A DNA stretch of 64,000 nt from Echria macrotheca (Eukaryota; Ascomycota; Sordariomycetes; Sordariales; Schizotheciaceae). The notes under the pieces are model-generated. The model was not told the origin of the DNA. It did not search any database and worked only from the letters and a program-made list of their open reading frames with translations. Position 1 is the stretch's first letter, and the number at the start of each line of letters is the position of its first letter. The position numbers and the translations under genes are program-made. Positions 11,485 through 22,336 of this stretch are shown here, in pieces. Location: the NCBI GenBank assembly GCA_030411725.1, contig MU839829.1:992001-1056000 (forward strand). Direction: 5' to 3'.

Positions 11485-13439
11485 ATGAGTGGGGAGAACT
11501 ATTCCTCAAGGGGTTTGTACTACGAGCTTCTGGCCGCGCAGATTGGAACTGACCTGACAAATGCAGACGGTGGTGGCAGACACGCTTCGTCGCGCAGCGA
11601 CTACACGGTATGTGTCGCCTCCCTAACGTCACTCTACCCATTTTTGCTCACTCCGCTGCAGTCGTCTAGGCGCGACCGAGATGACAGACGCGATCGTGGT
11701 GACCGCGGCGAACGAGGTGACCGGGGCGCAGGCCGGAGAAGGTCTCGCTCGCCCGAATACCGCAACCGATCGCGCCGCGAGGACGGCGATGTCGACGCTT
11801 ACTCTTCCAGCCGCAGCCATCGTGAGCGAGAGAGAGAGGAACGCTACTCGGGTCGCGACCGCAGGGGGCCCGACCGCGATAGGGAATGGGACCGGGATCG
11901 AGGTGGTGGTAGGAGTCGACGGGATGACGACGAAGGCGGCGGCGGCCGACGTCGTGATCGGGGAGAGCGCGGAGACCTGATGGATGATCGCCGTGGGCCT
12001 AGGGGCGGTGGCGGCGGTGGTGGCCGTGACCGGGACTTTGAGCGAGAGCAGCAGCGCCGTCGAAGTGCGTCGCCACCTCCAAAGAAGCGCGAGCCGACTC
12101 CCGACTTAACCAACGTGGTCTCCGTTCTCGAACGCCGGCGACGCCTTACACAGTGGGACATCAAGCCTCTGGGTTACGAAAATGTCACGGCGGAGCAGGC
12201 CAAGTTGTCGGGCATGTTCCCGCTACCCGGCGCGCCGAGACAGCAGACGATGGATCCGAGCAAGCTCCAGGCGATTATGAACCAGCCAGGAGGGGCCGTG
12301 AGCAGTGCTGCTCTCAAGCCTAGTAATTCTCGGCAGAGCAAGCGACTGGTCGTCTCGAACCTACCCCCATCGGCCACTGAGGACAGCATCGTCCAGTTCT
12401 TCAACCTACAGCTCAACGGTCTCAATGTCATCGAGAGTCCGGATCCGTGCATGGCCGCTCAGCTTGCGCCGGACAAGACGTTCGCCATGGTCGAGTTCAA
12501 ATCCAGCAATGATACAACTGTTGCTCTGGCCTTGGACGGTGTCTCGATGGAGGCCGACGAGTCGCACAATGGTAACGGCAACGGCGCGGCGTCGCATGGC
12601 CTGCAGATTCGCCGGCCAAAAGACTATATCGTTCCCGCAGTGGTGGAGGACCCTAACTACGACCCCGATTCCGATGTCCCGTCGAGCGTGGTGATCGACA
12701 GTCCGAACAAGATCAGCGTGACAAACATCCCGCCATACCTCGCGGAACATCAAGTCGTCGAACTTCTGGCCGCCTTTGGCAAGCTCAAGTCGTTTGTAAT
12801 GGTGAAGGATAAGAGTACGGAGGAGTCACGGGTAAGTCACTATTTTTCAGTCCGTAATGGAGGTCTTCATCTAACCGCTCTGCAGGGCATTGCCTTCCTC
12901 GAATATGCCGAGCCAGCTGTTACGCCGGTCGCGATCCAAGGCCTTGATAAGATGCAGCTCGGCGAGCAGTTCCTCAGGGTACAAAAAGCGAGCATCGGTA
13001 TCACCCAGGTTGCCGGCGAGATGGGCGTCGCCGCCATGTCCATGCTGGCGGGCACCACGGCCCCCGACACCGACGTGAGCCGTGTGCTCCAGCTGCTCAA
13101 CATGGTCACGGCCGAGGAGTTGATGGACAATGATGATTACGAGGGTAAGCTATTTTGACTCGCTCCCCACTCTGTTTCTCTAACTAACATGATCCGGCAG
13201 AAATCCTCGAAGATGTCCAGGCCGAATGCGAAAAGTTTGGCCGCGTCCTGGCTGTCAAGGTGCCTCGGCCCGTCGGTGGGAGCAGGCAATCGGCTGGCGT
13301 GGGCAAGATTTTTGTCAAGTTTGATGCGCCGGAATCGGCGACCAAGGCGCTCAAGGCTCTGGCGGGGAGGAAGTTTTCGGACCGGACGGTGGTGACGACG
13401 TATTTCTCTGAGGAGAACTTTGATGTCAATGCTTGGTAG
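11485..13439 (+). CDS. U2AF2: Splicing factor U2AF large subunit (U2AF65)
   Basis: Binds the polypyrimidine tract at 3' splice sites and recruits the U2 snRNP in the nucleus. Join(11485..11512, 11567..11607, 11662..12831, 12886..13144, 13201..13439) gives 578 residues. The order is an RS-like N-terminus rich in RD/RE/RG, the block TQWDIKPLGYENVTAEQAKLSG, then RRM1 (from SKRLVVSNLPP), RRM2 (NKISVTNIPPYL, GIAFLEYAEP) and a C-terminal UHM. The UHM has GVGKIFVKFD and GRKFSDRTVV; RKF matches the R-X-F motif that holds ligand tryptophans such as the RWD motifs of SF3B1 a few kb away. Introns have CTAAC or CTGAC branch sites. Introns 1, 2 and 3 are each exactly 54 nt and contain no in-frame stop. 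Intron 4 is 56 nt. Exons 1 and 2 are only 28 and 41 nt. Confidence 0.95.
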
Positions 13440-14497
13440 AGGTTTTCGAGGAAGTGCAGGAGGGTAAAAGTTGAAGTTCATAAATGAAACAGGACTGGGA
13501 CTGTGTACTGCGCCTGGACGAGAAAAAGGGCGTCTAGGAATGATGTTTGTCTAGGAGGAAAGAAGTTTCTGCATTGTACAATAGTTACGGTTGCAATGGT
13601 GGGGTGGTATTGATGGATGAAGTCGTCGGGGATGTTCAGATATCATGGACTGGGTGAGTGTCAAGTTGGTCCCGGGGATTCACGGGCTTCATCAGGATGC
13701 GAGTGTATCAATCATTTTCTTGGGATACTATAAATGACTATGGAAGACCTGGCAGACAGAATCTTGTGATGCTGGTGAGATGACCTATTCGAACCCAGTT
13801 AGCCATTTGACATTGTCGTTGACGGCAAAAGTTTGTTGGGATTAGAAGCAGTTCAGAAGTCCGTTTCATTCATCGAGTCCCGAAGGACCCTAACATAAGA
13901 GGTACCAGAATTGTATTGAATGGTTGCGATCATCATTGTAGCGGTGGATAGGTAAAGGGAAAGAAAAGGCTTACCTGTTGGAAATTGCTGGAGGTATGTT
14001 TGTTTGGTTAGTGGTGAAGATGTAACAACCTGGAAGAAAAGAGAAAGAGCGGGATCCGGATGTGCCAGCGCGCAGATTTACAGCGCAAGACGCTGGTTTT
14101 TGAAAGAATCACAAGCACCATCCATCAAGAACATGCTGGTTGACGCATCTGCAAAAGACGCCCAGACTGCAGTGAGCTCGTTGTGGAAAGCAGTTGCTGT
14201 GTGAGAGAGAGAAAGAAGTTGCCAAAATTTTGCGGCTCAAGATATCCCCATATTTCAAGGTCACGCGAAGTGGCACGTGCACCTTAAATCTCACACCCCA
14301 CTTCCAGCTCCAACCAATCACAGCGCAGACCCTAACTTGTCCGCCCGCCAATTTTCCACCCACACATTTTACTCCAAAACTCGGATATTTTGCAACGAGA
14401 CAACGCCAACAAAAAGTCGACGACACAACCGACCGCCCCCGACAAACGACCGCGCCTCCTGCCCTTCGTCGGTTTTCTTTCTCACTACTAATTCAAA
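13440..14497. other. Intergenic region between U2AF65 and RPS13
   Basis: About 1.06 kb, holding the U2AF65 3' UTR and the RPS13 promoter. The only readable element is a CCAATCA box at 14314-14320, listed separately. No gene is visible. Confidence 0.7.
14314..14320 (+). promoter_or_regulatory. CCAAT box upstream of RPS13
   Basis: CCAATCA lies 178 bp before the RPS13 start codon, a usual promoter distance for a CCAAT-binding-complex site. The DNA-contact subunit of that complex, HAP2, is encoded at 40 kb in this window. The motif is short and could occur by chance. Confidence 0.45.
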
Positions 14498-15269
14498 ATG
14501 GGTCGTCTTCACAGCAAGGGCAAGGGCATTTCCGCCTCGGCCATCCCGTACTCGCGCAACCCGCCCTCGTGGCTCAAGACGACGCCCGAGCAGGTGGTCG
14601 ACCAGATCTGCAAGCTCGCCAAGAAGGGCGCGACGCCCTCGCAGATTGGTGTTGTCCTCCGTGACTCGCACGGCGTTGCCCAGGTCAAGGTTGTCACTGG
14701 TATGTTTTAGACAAAAAATTGGGAGAAGGAAGAAAGACTGACATGTGGTTCCATAGGAAACCGCATCCTTCGTATCCTCAAGGGCAATGGTATGGACTGA
14801 GCGATTTATATTTTGGAACAATATGGGAAAAGAAAATGGGGACTGTGGGATCTGAAGACCGAGAGCGAAACCGAACCCAGTTCGTCGCCGCCGGGACTGA
14901 GGACCACCATCTGTCTGTCCCAAATCAAGAGACGGAACAAAACATATAAATGCCTCTGTTTGGTCAAATGGCTGACAGAGTGATGTATCAGGCCTCGCCC
15001 CCGAGCTCCCGGAGGATCTCTTCGCCCTGATCAAGAAGGTGAGTTGCTTTTTTCGGGATCAAATCAGTGTAATGTGATGGCTAACACAAATCCAGGCTGT
15101 CGCCGTCCGCAAGCACCTCGAGCGCAACCGCAAGGACAAGGACGGCAAGTTCCGCCTCATTCTCATCGAGTCGCGTATCCACCGTCTCGCCCGCTACTAC
15201 AAGACGGCCGGCGTCCTGCCGCCCACCTGGAAGTACGAGAGCGCCACGGCCAGCACCATTGTCGCTTAA
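14498..15269 (+). CDS. RPS13: 40S ribosomal protein S13 (uS15)
   Basis: Small ribosomal subunit protein of the cytosolic ribosome. Join(14498..14699, 14757..14789, 14992..15038, 15096..15269) gives 151 residues, exactly the family length. The protein starts MGRLHSKGKGISASAIPYSR and contains QIGVVLRDSHGVAQVK, the NRILRILKGNG block formed by the 33-nt exon 2, LAPELPEDLFALIKKAV, and RKHLERNRKDKDGKFRLILI. It ends in WKYESATASTIVA. Introns are 57, 202 and 57 nt, with CTGAC, CTGAC and CTAAC branch sites. Several introns in such a short gene is typical of fungal ribosomal protein genes. The leader is pyrimidine-rich just before the start codon. The gene is tail-to-tail with SDC1. Confidence 0.98.
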
Positions 15270-15635
15270 GCGCGAGGAAACAAAATGGGTTATCGGATTC
15301 TGGTTGTTTGCAGCGCGGCCGCCGCAGGTATCATGCCGCCCGGGCGTGGGCGTTGGGGAATGGAAAGGAAACTTGCATTCTAGATTTACTGCAAATGCGC
15401 ACAGGATTTGGACGGACGGACGGGCTACGAGCTCATCACTGGGAAAGGAAGCGATGTGATGATGACGAGGAAATGAAGAGATTTATTCCTCGAAGCCTGT
15501 TCTACCTGACTAAGTGACTGTTTTGGTGCCGCCTAACTCCATGCCAACCGATCTACCTCTTGAACGCCAATCCTGCCGTTTTCTCGTCTCCCTATGATAC
15601 ACCATGGTCATGCATGATGGTCCTCCCATCTTCGC
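15270..15635. other. Convergent intergenic gap RPS13-SDC1
   Basis: A 366-bp gap between two converging stop codons. It should hold both 3' UTRs. No gene or repeat is visible. Confidence 0.7.
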
Positions 15636-16323
15636 TCAAGACGTCTCGGTCTCCTTGGAGCGCGCGAGGAGATACTCTCCCAGCACACGCAACGGGTCCT
15701 TTGGTCTGCGTCCTGTCTGTCAATAATATGCAAAGAGATGAAAAGAGGAAAACATACTGCTCCATCGCCAACATCTTCATGCCCTCAAGCAGCACGCCCG
15801 TGACCTTGGTATTCATATACTGCCGCAGGGGCGCGCCGTGCAGCGGAGCCTCGGTCGGCATCGTGAAGTTTTCCTTAGGGCCTTCCTTAGAGCCTTCCTT
15901 AGAGCCTGAGCCGGGATCGGGATGAGCTGAGGCGGCGCGGGAACCGGAGCGGTCGCTTTCGCTGTTGGCGGTTGCGGTCGCGGGATTGCGGGCCGGGACG
16001 GGGGGTGTGCTCACGCGTGTTGGGAGGGGTGAGTTGGGGGGTTGTGTCGTGGTTGTTGTTGAGAGGGGTGGGATGGTGGGAGGAGGAGGATTGGTGGTGG
16101 TTGTGGCGTCGGTCATTGTTATGTCGGCATTTTGGGTTGTGGCCGTTGTGTTGTCGGCGGCGGTGGAGGAGAATGCGTTTAGGCCGGGGTCGATGGGGAT
16201 GGCGCCGGCGGGGATTTGGATGTGTGGGGTTGGAGGGGGGGGATCATTGGGGAGGTTTCCGAGTGTCGAGGGGAGATCCTCGGCGTAGGAGGGAGGGGGG
16301 TGTTGTTGTGTTTGGTCTGACAT
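15636..16323 (-). CDS. SDC1: COMPASS histone H3K4 methyltransferase subunit Sdc1 (DPY30 domain)
   Basis: Nuclear subunit of the Set1/COMPASS complex; the DPY30 motif dimerises and binds the Ash2/Bre2 subunit. Complement(join(15636..15705, 15758..16323)) gives 211 residues. The 52-nt intron is fixed by restoring the motif: GVLLEGMKMLAMEQ joins to PKDPLRVLGEYLLARSKE at the C-terminus. The first ~150 residues are low-complexity, rich in Pro, Thr and Ser, and probably disordered. They include the micro-repeat KEGSKEGPKE, produced by a short tandem repeat in the DNA (about 15872-15910). The start MSDQTQQ is preferred over an upstream in-frame ATG at 16407, whose added residues look non-conserved. 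The gene diverges from FAN1. Confidence 0.93.
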
Positions 16324-16824
16324 TGTTTTTCTGGTGGCTTTGTACGAATTGTTTCCTTCGAACTGTATTGGAGCGGTGATATTAATTTTGAGTACAATGG
16401 CACTCAATGGATGCGGTACAAGCTGTGGGTGAATTGGACGAGAAGTTTAGAGTGATGGTGTTGAGAGAGCTTGAGCTTTAAACGTTATCGAGTTCCCTGC
16501 AGGTGCTGCTGCGAGACATCGAAGTGGGGACCTCGCTGACACGGGGTCACGGGATAGCGTGCCAGGCAGGGGCCGATCAAAGCCCCGCGTCGCGCCTCCA
16601 ATCTTTGATGAAGCGTGAGTTCCTTTCTGCCTGATGTCGGGGGAGGTGCTTCCCTGGTGATTTTTTTGGGGATGAGCGTTCGATTATCCTAATAGGGATC
16701 ACGTCAGATGCCTCGCTGAATGAAATCTCGAGGTCTATGACAATTTAAGTGTTAACCCCCCTTTTCTCTCATTGCTCTTGTACATTTGTTCGGGTTTCTT
16801 TGATGTGGACACCAGATTGTGGAG
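16324..16824. promoter_or_regulatory. Divergent promoter between SDC1 and FAN1
   Basis: A 501-bp gap between head-to-head genes. It holds both promoters. No recognisable gene or element was found. Confidence 0.6.
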
Positions 16825-19500
16825 ATGGACCGTTTTGTCCAGAGACTAAAGCCACCGGCTGGCGGCTCCCGATCATTACAGACGGCCATTTCACTGGGCA
16901 AGACCAAGCGGAACCCACAAGGACCACCACCTGCAAAGAAGCAGCGCATCCAAGAAGTCAAAGACACTGACGATGATGAATCAACTCGGACTGGCCCCGA
17001 TGAATCGTCTCGGACTGGTTCCGATGATGAAGACGCGGAGGACTCCATCTTGTCGGTACCCCGGAGTGAACCTGGAACTGACTTGGACGAGGAGCCTGAA
17101 GATCAAGGTCTGGCTCCACCACGAGCAACAGCCATTGAGGTTTCCATGCCCCCTGTCGTCGCCAGCAAGGAAGCCATCGAGGAATACGAGGTCATGAGGG
17201 CTTCCCAGCTATCTGGACCATCGCAGAACCAGGAAGGCGTGCCTGACGCTGCGTCGCGGATCGAAGACCGCAAATGGACGCGCGGCAAGAGCTCCATCTA
17301 CGTTGACGCATTCAATCTGGCCCTCGATACTGTTCTCGAAGATGAGACGCACTTGTTTGACAGAAAGGAGAAAAAGGTTTTTGACGTGTGGAGGTCGCTC
17401 AGCTACGAGGCCCAGTATTTGTCAGTGGCCAGTTCTTAAGACGTCTTGCCAGCTAACAACATCAGGTATGTACGGCTGTTTCTGCGCAAGACTTCCTCTT
17501 GGCACCGCGTGGAGCGGCTTGGCTATTACAATGATATTTCAGACCTTGGAGTCGCCGCCGCCAGTCTCCTGGAGTGCCGGGATCTGCCTCCCACCGATCT
17601 AGACGATTCCTCAATGCATGATACCGAGGAGATGCAAGACTGGTCGCTCCGAGACAGATTCACATTTGCTGATGACTCTGCGGCGCATATCACCACAATA
17701 GACGAAGCGGCTTCTCTGCTCAGTCTGGATGAACTCAAAGCGCTCGCCAAGGAGGCAAAAGTCCAGGGGAAGAACAAGGCCGAGCTACTCAAGGCATTCT
17801 GTCGGACTAGTTCAAGACAGGCCGGTCTCATGGCCGTTGGACTCAGACGATCCAGCACGAGCGACTCAACCGAGTCGAGGACCAACCAGTCTCAAGATGC
17901 AAGCCCGGAAAAACAAGATCTGAATCGAAATACCCATTTTCTAACCAAGATCCTCAGCATTACGGGACCTCTAATTCGACTCTCGGAACCCGCCTTCAAG
18001 TTGTTCGAGCGGGTCCACCTGGTGTTTTATCGATCGACCGAGTGGACGGAGAAGTCTCTCACCACTATCATTCTAGCCAAGATTGCGCGCAGAAATTTTC
18101 CTGCATATATAGTGTGTCGTTCCAACATCTTTGGGTCTCGACGGGAACTCCTGGAATTCGAGCACTCGATGCGGCAAGAGTTTGAAGTGGACAAGATCCT
18201 CGAGTTCAACGGTCCGCCCGGGAACGAGGGCTTCGAGAAGGTGGTGGCTATCTTTGAGAAAGTTTCAGAGAGGTGGAGGACGCTTCTCCGGGAAGAGCAG
18301 CACAGAGAGGACAGCGTGTACGAATTCGGCGAGGGTGGTTACCTCCGACGATTCAACGCTGCGCACGCGTACACGCGAATTGCCCACAAGACAGCCTACG
18401 TGCTCGGCCGACTCCATCGCTACAGGGAGGAACACGACCTGCTCACCGAGCTGCTCCGCCAACGGCTGTTCCACCCAGGCAGACGCGGATCGTGGTACCA
18501 GCGCAAGGCGCTCTTGGAGGAGCGTTACATGTGGGAGGTCGACCCAAATCCGGTCTTCTCGGATGCGGACGTGCGGAAGAAACTCTACCAACGCATAGCT
18601 GCCACAACATGCGAAACCGCTCTGGAGGATCGTGATTGCCACCTCATTTATCACTATGACCTGCAGAAGCGCCTACTCAAGCTGGAGAAAAAACTACGGA
18701 TACCGAAGCGGTTACAGCACGATTTTGGCCATGTTGAACTTCGCCAGCCGGAGGAGCACACGGTGGAAGGGATCCAGCTGGTGCGAGACGACGCCGACGC
18801 CAAAGGCAAGGCGGGTCGCGCAGTGAGTACGAAGACGCTCTGGCTGGACGAGCTGGGCGAAGCAGGCGAGGACGGGGCGCCCCAGCACGTCAGCGTCGAG
18901 GAGATGTGTCTGTCGTACTACCGCAGCCAGGGCTGGAAGGGCTATCACAGCGAGGGCGGCATCCTGCGGACTTTGTTTGCGTATCTATTTTTCGACATCC
19001 TGTTCCTGTACATCCCCAACGTCTTCCAGACCGCCTTCCAGACGTGTCCCCTGGATTTGCATAGTGACGCTTTCTATCCCGCGCGCGCGAGCGAGATCAA
19101 CCACCGACTGGTCGAGATCGCCAACGGCGGCGCCGTCGGGATGCTCCGGGCCGTGGACGAGCGGGAGCGGGAGCGCCGGACGTGCGTGGTCGGACTGAAC
19201 TGGGACTTTGAGGTGGAGGACCTCATCGAGCTGGTGGGCTGCTTCGAGGGCGCCGCGCTGGCGGCGGTGTGCAAGGTTATGGCGCAGGACTACAAGTCCC
19301 GGGGCGGCGGGGTGCCGGATCTTGTTCTGTGGAGGAGGACTGACAACGAAAAAAAGGGGGAGGTGATGTTTTCCGAGGTCAAGAGCGCGAATGATCGGCT
19401 TAGTGATACGCAACGGCTGTGGATCCATGTGCTCACGGGAGCGGGGATCCGAGTTGCGCTGTGTAATGCTGTGGCTAGGGAGGTCCGGACGGTTGGGTGA
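16825..19500 (+). CDS. FAN1: Fanconi-associated nuclease 1 (FAN1), VRR-NUC domain
   Basis: Structure-specific 5' flap endo/exonuclease that unhooks DNA interstrand cross-links in the nucleus. Join(16825..17420, 17466..19500) gives 876 residues. The 45-nt intron has a GCTAAC branch site and reconnects EAQYL to YVRLFLRK. Order: an acidic, disordered N-terminus of about 140 residues beginning MDRFVQRLK; a SAP-like DNA-binding segment at about residues 283-310 (LSLDELKALAKEAKVQG); a helical TPR-like middle; and a C-terminal VRR-NUC nuclease. The nuclease has GGGVPDLVLW (PD at about residue 816) followed by GEVMFSEVKSANDRLSDTQR (catalytic EVK). I see no N-terminal UBZ finger such as vertebrate FAN1 has, which fits fungal members. 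PSO2, also a cross-link repair nuclease, lies about 25 kb away. Confidence 0.95.
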
Positions 19501-22336
19501 CGATGGATCATGGGGCGGGTATGATATGAAGGGAAGATGGAAATAGCAACATCGCTGTGGTTCCGGGGAAGGATAGGTAACTACTTTAGCTTCATGTCAT
19601 GCTGCTTGCTTGGGACCAACCGCATCTCGCATCTGTTCCACGCACGTGGGAAAAGATGGCGAACTTTTTTTGAGTTTGAGTTTGAGAGTTTGTTGGTACT
19701 CTCCGAGATTGGGCGAGGCCAAAAATAGATGGTACTGCTGCAGGAGGGTGTGTGTGTGTTTCGAAATGTTCGATCAAAACTCATCGAACCATCGAACGTT
19801 GCGGCGAAGGGCAAGCTGAGTGAAACCCCTGGAAAGTGTGTCGTTTCATGTTTTCTTATTTTGTTTCGTTTCCTTCACGAGGCGAGGTTTTGGCTTTGCG
19901 TTTGCCTGCCGGGATGGATGTCGACTGTCACGGGCAAAATACTTTGTTGTAGTCACTTTCTTTTTTAAGAGGTCCTCTTTTTTAATTACGGAGTACTAGC
20001 AGTACGATGTCCAAATGCAGGCTGGCAGGCTGGACGCTGGACGCCGGACGTCGCGGTGAGAGGAGGAGACGAGCGGACGAGACGAGGCCAGGCCAGGGCA
20101 ACACCACCGGTTGGACGCCTGCGAGTTACTCACTAGGTATTGTGAGGTCACGGCCTGCCTGCCTGCGCATTGGGACGGCAAACCTACGGTAGGAGGAGCC
20201 GAAGAGAGGTCGCCCATCCCCATCACAGGGCCTCCAAGGAAATGGATGAGGGATGATGCAACAAGAGTGCACACCGAAGTTCCTTCCTGCTCACCTTGGG
20301 CCATTCTGGATGCTGGTTGGACAGACCATTTCTCCTCTTTCGGGGGAAACTGTTCTTTTGTCAATGTACTTCTACCTTCTACCTCTAGACCTCCTCCTCC
20401 TCTAGACTTAGACAAGATGTTTCCTGTTGTCAGCGGAACCCATCTCTATCTAGAGTGTACGAGATCGGATCTCCTCTCCGTCTATCGTTCAGCCACCTGT
20501 CCCAGTTCAACTATGTTAACAGAACAGGCAGAGAGAGAGAGTAAGACAAAAAAGTACCTTACCAAAAACCCCACACCGAAAAGCCTGAGGTGAGCCTTGA
20601 CCTGTCCCCGCCGCCCGGCGCTTAAAAAACCCACGAACCCACAAAAACCCACACTCTCCAGACTCCAGACTCCGGGCGGGCAGACCAGGGCCCCTGTCCA
20701 CCCCCTTGCCCCCCTGTCCCCAGCCCAAATCCCAAGATTCGACCCGGACCAATCACCACCCAAGCCGTCCCCTGTCCGTCCTCCCACTCGTCACTCTGTG
20801 TGCCCCGCTGTCCCAGCGGCGGGCGCTTAAATTTCGTGAAGTGACTTCTCTTCACTTCAGAGAGTTGTGTTCAGATCCCGTGGGTCTTCCAGGTTGTTCA
20901 GATATTTTTTGACGGGACGGACCCGGTGATTTTGTCTTCTTTTTGCGGGGGCTGGGGGAGGGGACTGACTCTCTACTCTAGAGTACGGATAGGGGGGTTC
21001 GTTCTCGCTACCTAGGAGGGAGTGCTGGATTGGACTTTACTGGATTGTGGTTTGATGTGTGTTCATGTGCTGGCCTGCTACTGGCTTGCTTGCTTGGATT
21101 ATTCTGGAGAGTACACTACCTAGAGATGGCAAGATGGCAAGATGGGGGGTGTTTGAGATCCCATCTTGCAGCAAGCAGGTAAGTAGGTAGGTAGGTTGCT
21201 GCAAGGCATATATACTGTAAGGCACGGTAGCTACCATATGGTGGTGTCGATATTCCATACGAGCATCTGTTATGGTTCATACCCTCTCTTCATAGACAAC
21301 ACTTATGACTAACCTCCGAGTTTGATACAATACAAATACCCCAATACAAACCTATTCCAAACACCCCCTCACTGCCTACCCCATGATATACATCCCAGGT
21401 TTACGAGTAAATGTCTCTCTATCTCACCACCCCCATCACATGCCATATCACAATCACTCAAAAGCACCCACATCGCAGTCCCGGATACATCCGCAACTAC
21501 TCCGTACTCCGTAAAACACACAAACCCCGGAAAAGACCAGAATAGATAAGTCTAGACTTGCCGAAACAAACGCGCAAGTGAAATGTGACAAAAGCCGAGC
21601 GATCGACAACCCCCAAACCAACCCAACCCCCCCTCCTCACTCCCCTCCCGATCCGTCCCAAGAAATGCACCCGGCCATCACGTCACCAACAACACATGTC
21701 CAAAGTTTATCAATAAACACCGGGCCGGTCGCATGAAACGAGGCCCGCGTGTTCTCGCTCCCGACCGACTGACCGACCGACCCGTTGTTGGAACCCAAAA
21801 TAAGCAAAAGGCAAGCCACGTCACAGAAACCATCACAGAAGCAACCACAGAAACAATCACAGAAACCATCACAAACAAACACTTTGATGCATCTTCCATT
21901 TCTCCCTACTAGGTATACGCGTACCGTACAGGGGCTGCCCAAAATCCCATCCAGTCCATCCCGTCCCTCCGTCCATCCTTCCTGGTATCGATCCCAAAAT
22001 GATAAAATCGCATACAAAAAATGGGACGCCGCCAGCAACGCCAAAAACTCCATGCCTTTGCATCGTAAAATGTCCCGTAGCCCAAGGGGTTCCGTCTCAA
22101 CCCGCCAACTGTTTCTTTTTCCTTTCCTCGTCCGTCTCGCGTTCCATAAGCTCATCCCCCAAAGTCATCCGTGGTATGATAGGGCGACAAAAAATAGCAG
22201 CGTATATATATAAGGCGTAAATTACAAAGGAACGGCGGCGGTCGCCCGGCCAGTGTGCGGTGAAGTCCAGCACCGCCAGGTCTTGTGTGGCATGCACTGT
22301 CGTCATTCAGGTGCAGCCGTAGTCGTATTAAAGCGT
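19501..22336. other. Convergent intergenic region, 2.8 kb, no supported gene
   Basis: Lies between the 3' ends of FAN1 and the hypothetical gene. It holds small direct repeats only: a TTTGAG run near 19672-19689, AGGTAAGT/AGGT runs near 21178-21196, and an imperfect 12-bp ACAGAAACCATC-type repeat near 21824-21875. The open frames are short and overlap on both strands. I see no gene. Confidence 0.6.
21824..21875. repeat. Imperfect short tandem repeat (ACAGAAACCATC type)
   Basis: About four units of a roughly 12-bp motif with substitutions, in non-coding DNA downstream of the hypothetical gene. It is probably a degenerate minisatellite. Confidence 0.7.

Noticed and set aside
16324..16407. N-terminal extension of Sdc1 from the upstream ATG at 16407.
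   Set aside because: The extra 28 residues look like translated leader, and MSDQTQQ is a more natural start; the transcript start is unknown.
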